A stretch of DNA of 7,889 bases from Streptomyces xylophagus (GTDB lineage Bacteria > Actinomycetota > Actinomycetes > Streptomycetales > Streptomycetaceae), in assembly GCF_000716435.1 (NCBI RefSeq), contig NZ_JNWO01000064.1:1-7889 (forward strand). Reading direction: 5' to 3'. The notes beneath the pieces were generated by a model. The model was given only the letters and a program-made list of their open reading frames with translations. It did no database searches and was not told where the DNA came from. The position numbers were made by a program, and so were the translations under genes. Positions 4,627 to 7,889 of this stretch are shown in pieces (positions within the stretch are counted from its first letter, which is position 1; every line of letters starts with the position of its first letter).

Positions 4627-4824
4627 TCATCGACGCTGGTTGTGGCGTTGCCTGGCTGCGCTTTGAAAGAATGCGACGCTCAGGTCGGCGGCGAGTCCGA
4701 TGCTGAGGGCAAGCGGACCACGAGATTCGTCGGGGCCGAGAAGTCCGAGATAGATGACGATCGCGACGATTGCATAGACGATCAAGGTGACGGCGACACG
4801 GGGTATGTCGTACCACCACGGTGT
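4627..4824 (-). CDS. Small membrane protein of the WWY type (copy 2), start codon apparently lost
   Basis: The conserved core reads TPWWYDIPRVAVTLIVYAIV and continues through IYLGLLGPDESRG to AARQRHNQRR, a close match to copy 1 at 2157-2387. It has the same membrane helix, acidic turn and basic tail. Copy 1 has GAGGGAGGAATG ahead of its frame, whereas here the matching stretch is CCGGAGGGGCACGAGCG: the ribosome site is kept but there is no ATG, GTG or TTG in the expected place. In-frame starts exist only far upstream inside the Nudix gene (to ATG 5043), apart from a CTG near 4876. The core begins 55 nt after the Nudix stop. It may be a decaying copy, use a rare start, or be read by coupling or frameshift from the Nudix gene. 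The coordinates given cover the conserved core only. Confidence 0.5.
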   Translation of the reverse strand, partial: TPWWYDIPRVAVTLIVYAIVAIVIYLGLLGPDESRGPLALSIGLAADLSVAFFQSAARQRHNQRR

Positions 4825-4879
4825 GTCGCGTTGGGTGTCCGCTCGTGCCCCTCCGGCTGGTGATTGCTGCCGGGGCAGC

Positions 4880-5713
4880 CTACTTGTCGGCTCGGGCCAA
4901 TGAGAGGAGTCTTTGGCCCGCCCGTTCCCAGGCCGTTTCGGCGTCGAGACTTGTGCGGGCGGCTGCAAGGTCGGCCACAATGACGGCTCCCTCCGCGAAG
5001 CGGCCACAGGCCAAGTCGAGCCAGACCAGGCCGAGTTGGTCATCTACCCACGGGTCGCGGCCCTCGACGGCGGTGTAGGCCGCCCATGCCGATGCGGTCA
5101 AGTGGTCGCTTGAGGAGGGGAGGTGGTGGCCGCCGACAAGGCGCATGAGTGCTGCGGTTCGTTGTACGGCGGCGAGGGATGCGGCATCGGCGAGATGCTG
5201 GAATTCGTGCTGCACGGTCGTGATGTCGACTTCTGCGAGTTCGCCCCAGGTGCGCCACTGCGTGTTGATGGCCTCGCCGGCGTCGGGATGCTCTAGGCCG
5301 GGGGTGCAACCGTGGGCGAGGAAGAGGTGGACGCGTTCGGTGGCGGCGGCTCGTGCGGTTGCGACGACACCCAGAGGGTGTGTCCATGAAGCTGTCAGAC
5401 CGGTCTCCTCGGCCAGCTCGCGGCGCGCTGCGGCTTCTGGGAGTTCGCCGTCGTTGACGATGCCTCCGGGAAGGTCGGTGATCTCGGTGCCGTGCAGGTA
5501 GTGGTGCTGGGTGACCAGGGGGATCCGCCCGCGGTGGACGGCGAGGATACGCACCGAGTGCGGCGTCACGATGTGCGGGTAGGCGACGGTTGCTCCGTCG
5601 GGTCGCCGGGCCTGGTCGACGGTGAGACGGAAGCCGTTCTCGGGGCCGCCCGTGTAGAGAGTTTCGCTCGATATCCGCCGCCAGCGGTGTTCACTGCCCA
5701 TGCTGAGGACCAT
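4880..5713 (-). CDS. Nudix hydrolase with C-terminal helical extension
   Basis: A 277-aa protein from ATG 5713, with GGCAGGA about 11 nt upstream; a longer TTG frame to 5794 and a shorter ATG at 5701 are alternatives. Residues 84-106 are a perfect Nudix box (G-x5-E-x7-R-E-L-A-E-E-T-G-L), with RE at 98-99 and EE at 102-103 as metal-binding residues. Nudix enzymes cleave nucleoside diphosphates linked to another moiety, with Mg2+. The lead-in (PDGATVAYPHIVTPHS, then VTQHHYLHGTEITDLPGG) resembles ADP-ribose or sugar-nucleotide pyrophosphatases, but the substrate cannot be told. About 100 residues after the Nudix fold form an Ala/Leu-rich helical extension ending SLARADK that is not part of the core domain. 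It is the same strand as, and downstream of, the pentapeptide gene (165-bp gap) and upstream of WWY copy 2. Repeated GCCAAC motifs precede it. Confidence 0.88.
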   Translation of the reverse strand: MVLSMGSEHRWRRISSETLYTGGPENGFRLTVDQARRPDGATVAYPHIVTPHSVRILAVHRGRIPLVTQHHYLHGTEITDLPGGIVNDGELPEAAARRELAEETGLTASWTHPLGVVATARAAATERVHLFLAHGCTPGLEHPDAGEAINTQWRTWGELAEVDITTVQHEFQHLADAASLAAVQRTAALMRLVGGHHLPSSSDHLTASAWAAYTAVEGRDPWVDDQLGLVWLDLACGRFAEGAVIVADLAAARTSLDAETAWERAGQRLLSLARADK

Positions 5714-5784
5714 AGCGGCCACAGTCCTGCCGATTCGCAGACACAGGACACAGAGGTCCCTGGCTCGATGTGACTTGCAGCGAT

Positions 5785-5856
5785 AGTTGGCCAAGGGGGG
5801 AAAGGCTGCTGGTGATTGGCCAGTACTCAGCGGCAGTTGGCCTCCGGGTAGTTGGC
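5785..5856 (-). repeat. Four short GCCAA(C/T) repeats upstream of the Nudix gene
   Basis: On the minus strand GCCAAC, GCCAAC, GCCAAT and GCCAAC end at about 5852, 5837, 5816 and 5787, with steps of 15, 21 and 29 bp. Three sit in a GCCAACT(A/G) context. The last copy is part of the palindrome TTGGCCAA (5787-5794). They fall in the gap between the pentapeptide stop and the Nudix start, where a regulator could bind. Chance recurrence of a 6-mer in GC-rich DNA is possible. Confidence 0.3.
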
Positions 5857-5878
5857 GAGGCGGGTTGCTGTTGGGTGG

Positions 5879-7693
5879 TCAGCGTTTGATGCGTCCGCGT
5901 ACGGCGAGGGCGGCGAGGGCGAGGAGCGCGGGTTCGAGGAGGCGGGAGGTCATCTCGATGTAGGTGCCGGCAGTGGTGAGGTTCTGTCCGGAGGAGCGGA
6001 AGACGACCGAGTTCACGGCGACGCGGGTGGCCTTCTCCGCGCGGGCCCAGGTCATGCGCTCGGGCCATCCACCGTGCAGGGCGGGATCGGAGCTACTGGT
6101 GGTGAGGCTGATCTTGCTGCCGTGGAGGGTGCCAGTGGTGGTGGGGTCGGGGTCGTGGGTGGGCAGGCCGAAGCGCATCAGGAGCAGCACGGTGATGACC
6201 ATGGAGGCCAGAAGCCAGCCGGTAGCGCGGGAGGCGCGCAGGCCGTATCCGGACAGCAGCCAGTAGGCCCACAGTAGGCGGCGCTCGCCCTTCGGTGTGC
6301 CGGTTGTGTCGTGGCGGCGCATCTCGCACTCGCCGTAGTAAAAGTCGGCGGCGCCGGGTTCGTTCTTCCCGTCTTCGAAAGCTTTACGTAGCTGCCGGTA
6401 GAGCGCGGCAACGTCTTCGGGGTCGGGGGTGAGATCGCGGTCGGGGTGATGTGGCCCCGGACGCCACTGCCGAGAAGGCACTGGTGTACCTGAGTAGCGT
6501 GCGGGCTGATCGGCGGTCTGGGCGCGCCAGTGGTGTTCCTCGGCGATAGTGCGCCGGTGGCTCCAGCGGATCGGCAATACGCCACGGCGATGCCAGCCGG
6601 TGGGGGTGGAAGCCAGTGTGGTGCGTCCTTCGAGGCGCAGCTGATCGAGGTGGAACGCGCCGGAGAACAGGCAGTCCGTCAGGTCGGTATCGGTGAGAAC
6701 CAGATGTGCTGCATCCACGCCCTGCACCGAGGCCACCCGGACTCCCTCACAGCGGCCTGACAGCGAGTCCTCGTCCACCGCGCTGATTCTGGAGTTGGCG
6801 AAGTGCTTAGGGTGGTACACAACAGCTGCGGGGGCTGACAGGACGGCCTGGCTGAGGTCCAGGGTGGCGTACCGCAGCCTGGCAGTGACAGATGACTCCC
6901 ATCGCGTTCCCTCACACCGAACTCTGGGAGCAGCAATTTCCAGGGTCACTGGATTCTCAAAGACGGCGCCGCTCAGCTCAACTACGTCATTGCATACCAA
7001 AGGCCCAAAGCGTGATGCCGTCGCAAAGCGGGCTATGCCGAAATCAGCCTTGCCGTCGAACTGCGCCCCGCCGAAGCCTGCCATGCGGTCGAACTGAGCG
7101 GCGGCGAAGTAGCCGATGCTGGAGAACCGCACCTCGCCGAACCTAGCGTGGCCGCCGAACCGCGCCTCGTCGAACCAGGCCACGCTGGAAAACTGCGCCT
7201 GGCCGAAACTGACGTTGCGGAAGAACTGCACTCTGTCGAATGACGCGAGGTGAGAGAACTGCGCCTTGCGGAAGTTGGCGTAGTCGCCGAAGTGCGCCAT
7301 GTCGAAGACTGCGTCGCCGCCGAACTGCGCCCCCTCGAACCGGGTGGGGCGAGAGAACCTCGCCCCGTCAAATCTGGCATCACCGGAAAACTGCGCCTCG
7401 TCGAACCTGGCCTCGCCCATGTCGGGCTTTCCGGTGGTGGGGTCGTGGAGCGGGACAAGGAGTTGTCCCAGCAGGGCTTCAGTGAAAGGGGTGCCTCGGT
7501 GGTCGATGTCAGCGCCGGCGACGAGTCCGGCCAGATAAGTGTCACGGTCCGCGTCGGACAGGTGGGCAAGGCATGCGGTCTGGCTGGGCACGTGAATGCC
7601 GCGGCAGCCGACAGGATCGGCAGCAGGGTCGGCGCCGTGTGCGCAGTGGGGCCAGAGAGGTGCTTGAGGTACAGGGGGCGGTGGCGTGTTCAT
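5879..7693 (-). CDS. Pentapeptide-repeat membrane protein with Cys/His N-terminus
   Basis: A 604-aa protein from ATG 7693 (GGAG about 10 nt upstream); an upstream TTG at 7789 would add an Arg-rich lead and is less likely. An N-terminal Cys/His cluster (Cys17, His19, Cys30, Cys41, His44 in WPHCAHG...GCRG...ACLAHL) could bind a metal. Residues 95-226 are twelve 11-residue repeats of the form A-x-F-x-x-A-x-F-x-x-x, i.e. pairs of pentapeptides with central Phe plus one residue, expected to form a right-handed quadrilateral beta-helix. A degenerate repeat region continues to about 360. A conserved module follows at 430-461 (ALYRQLRKAFEDGKNEPGA, then FYYGECEMRRH), next a basic patch and membrane helix at about 489-510, an exterior-type Thr/Ser/Gly loop, and a C-terminal helix at about 583-599 ending RGRIKR. 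This two-helix end resembles actinobacterial pentapeptide proteins with channel-like tails, but no potassium filter motif is present. Function is unknown. Confidence 0.85.
   Translation of the reverse strand: MNTPPPPVPQAPLWPHCAHGADPAADPVGCRGIHVPSQTACLAHLSDADRDTYLAGLVAGADIDHRGTPFTEALLGQLLVPLHDPTTGKPDMGEARFDEAQFSGDARFDGARFSRPTRFEGAQFGGDAVFDMAHFGDYANFRKAQFSHLASFDRVQFFRNVSFGQAQFSSVAWFDEARFGGHARFGEVRFSSIGYFAAAQFDRMAGFGGAQFDGKADFGIARFATASRFGPLVCNDVVELSGAVFENPVTLEIAAPRVRCEGTRWESSVTARLRYATLDLSQAVLSAPAAVVYHPKHFANSRISAVDEDSLSGRCEGVRVASVQGVDAAHLVLTDTDLTDCLFSGAFHLDQLRLEGRTTLASTPTGWHRRGVLPIRWSHRRTIAEEHHWRAQTADQPARYSGTPVPSRQWRPGPHHPDRDLTPDPEDVAALYRQLRKAFEDGKNEPGAADFYYGECEMRRHDTTGTPKGERRLLWAYWLLSGYGLRASRATGWLLASMVITVLLLMRFGLPTHDPDPTTTGTLHGSKISLTTSSSDPALHGGWPERMTWARAEKATRVAVNSVVFRSSGQNLTTAGTYIEMTSRLLEPALLALAALAVRGRIKR
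7016..7411 (-). repeat. Twelve 33-bp coding repeats (11-residue Phe pentapeptide units)
   Basis: Within the pentapeptide gene, a 33-bp period recurs twelve times, each unit carrying two TTC (Phe) codons five residues apart (ARFDEAQFSGD, ARFDGARFSRP, TRFEGAQFGGD and so on). The residues between the Phe and Ala positions vary freely while A/F positions are kept, which indicates selection on the protein fold rather than recent DNA-level copying. Confidence 0.85.
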
Positions 7694-7821
7694 CGCGTGG
7701 CGGCTCCGCAGGTCCGTGCTGGTTCGGGCTCGCCTCCGATACCACGCAGGAGTGCGTCCAGCCGGTTCCTGGGTTGTGGCCAACTGCAAAGGGTGCGGCT
7801 CTCGTGGAGTGAGCTTGCCGG
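7694..7821. other. Short intergenic gap upstream of the pentapeptide gene
   Basis: The 128 bp between the stop of the minus-strand gene at the right edge and the pentapeptide ATG. A same-strand extension of the pentapeptide frame covers 7694-7789 but is Arg-rich and lacks a ribosome site. No promoter or terminator element stands out. Confidence 0.4.
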
Positions 7822-7889
7822 TCAGGCCAGGAGTTCGTAGTTGTGCCGGTCGGGCCGGGGGTAGAGGCGTTCGCGTTCTCTGTGGGTGT
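7822..7889 (-). CDS. C-terminal tail of an unidentified minus-strand gene
   Basis: A frame enters from the right edge and ends at TGA (7824-7822), reading THRERERLYPRPDRHNYELLA. The composition (charged, with Tyr, Leu and Asn, third position nearly always G or C) and the neat stop before the intergenic gap suggest a real gene end. It is too short to assign to a family. It is the first gene of a same-strand series with the pentapeptide and Nudix genes, though the 128-bp gap leaves operon membership open. Confidence 0.5.
   Translation of the reverse strand, partial: THRERERLYPRPDRHNYELLA

Noticed and set aside
4825..5043. ATG 5043 as the start of WWY copy 2
   Set aside because: The added residues lie inside the Nudix coding region in another frame and show no similarity to copy 1, whose homologous start point is at about 4845.
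7016..7411. 33-bp periodic repeats considered as a CRISPR array
   Set aside because: The repeats are contiguous without spacers, in frame with a coding region, and vary at non-structural codons; they encode a pentapeptide beta-helix.
1..7889. tRNA, rRNA, insertion sequences and integrase attachment sites
   Set aside because: No cloverleaf-like segment, no transposase or recombinase motifs, and no long terminal repeats were found when reading both strands.

Overview
The window is high-GC DNA with strong third-position GC bias, GTG starts, a single rare TTA codon and several gene families typical of Streptomyces (DUF6233, an N-terminally cut-down Y-family polymerase, Phe-type pentapeptide-repeat membrane proteins, TTA-bearing regulatory genes). 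It looks like an accessory or variable stretch of a streptomycete chromosome or large plasmid: small orphan genes, gene remnants and duplicated small membrane genes lie among a few solid genes. No transposase, integrase, tRNA, rRNA or CRISPR array was seen.

Layout. Positions 2-193 carry the 3' end of a plus-strand gene with an HNH-like secreted-protein tail. It converges on a minus-strand DUF6233 gene (397-744), and a perfect 14-bp-stem hairpin lies between them. Divergent from DUF6233 is a Y-family DNA polymerase homologue (833-1837) that lacks the catalytic carboxylates but keeps a possible sliding-clamp motif; a near-perfect LexA/SOS-type operator (790-805) lies just upstream. Then come small genes: a plus-strand membrane protein of about 76 aa (2157-2387), a convergent minus-strand 76-aa protein (2422-2652), a pair of DnaA-box-like 9-mers 20 bp apart (2721-2749), and a frameshifted minus-strand remnant (2751-3007). 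The stretch 3008-3332 has no clear gene but holds a CRP-like site and a 7+6+7 dyad.

The centre of interest is 3333-4392: a 65-aa basic peptide gene overlapping by 8 nt a sigma-70 family (ECF-like) sigma factor gene. The sigma factor carries a C-terminal two-helix membrane hairpin and a TTA (bldA-type) codon between its sigma-2 and sigma-4 regions. After a 234-bp gap comes a minus-strand cluster, read right to left: an unidentified gene tail (7822-7889), a 604-aa pentapeptide-repeat membrane protein (5879-7693) with twelve 11-residue repeats, a Nudix hydrolase with a helical C-terminal extension (4880-5713), and a second copy of the small WWY membrane protein (core 4627-4824) that seems to have lost its start codon.

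How the parts may work together (inference): the polymerase homologue looks like an SOS-controlled accessory or scaffold protein of the ImuB kind rather than an active polymerase. The 65-aa peptide and sigma factor look like a translationally coupled, membrane-anchored signalling unit whose production could be developmentally gated through the TTA codon. The two WWY proteins flank this unit in opposite orientations, which suggests local duplication.
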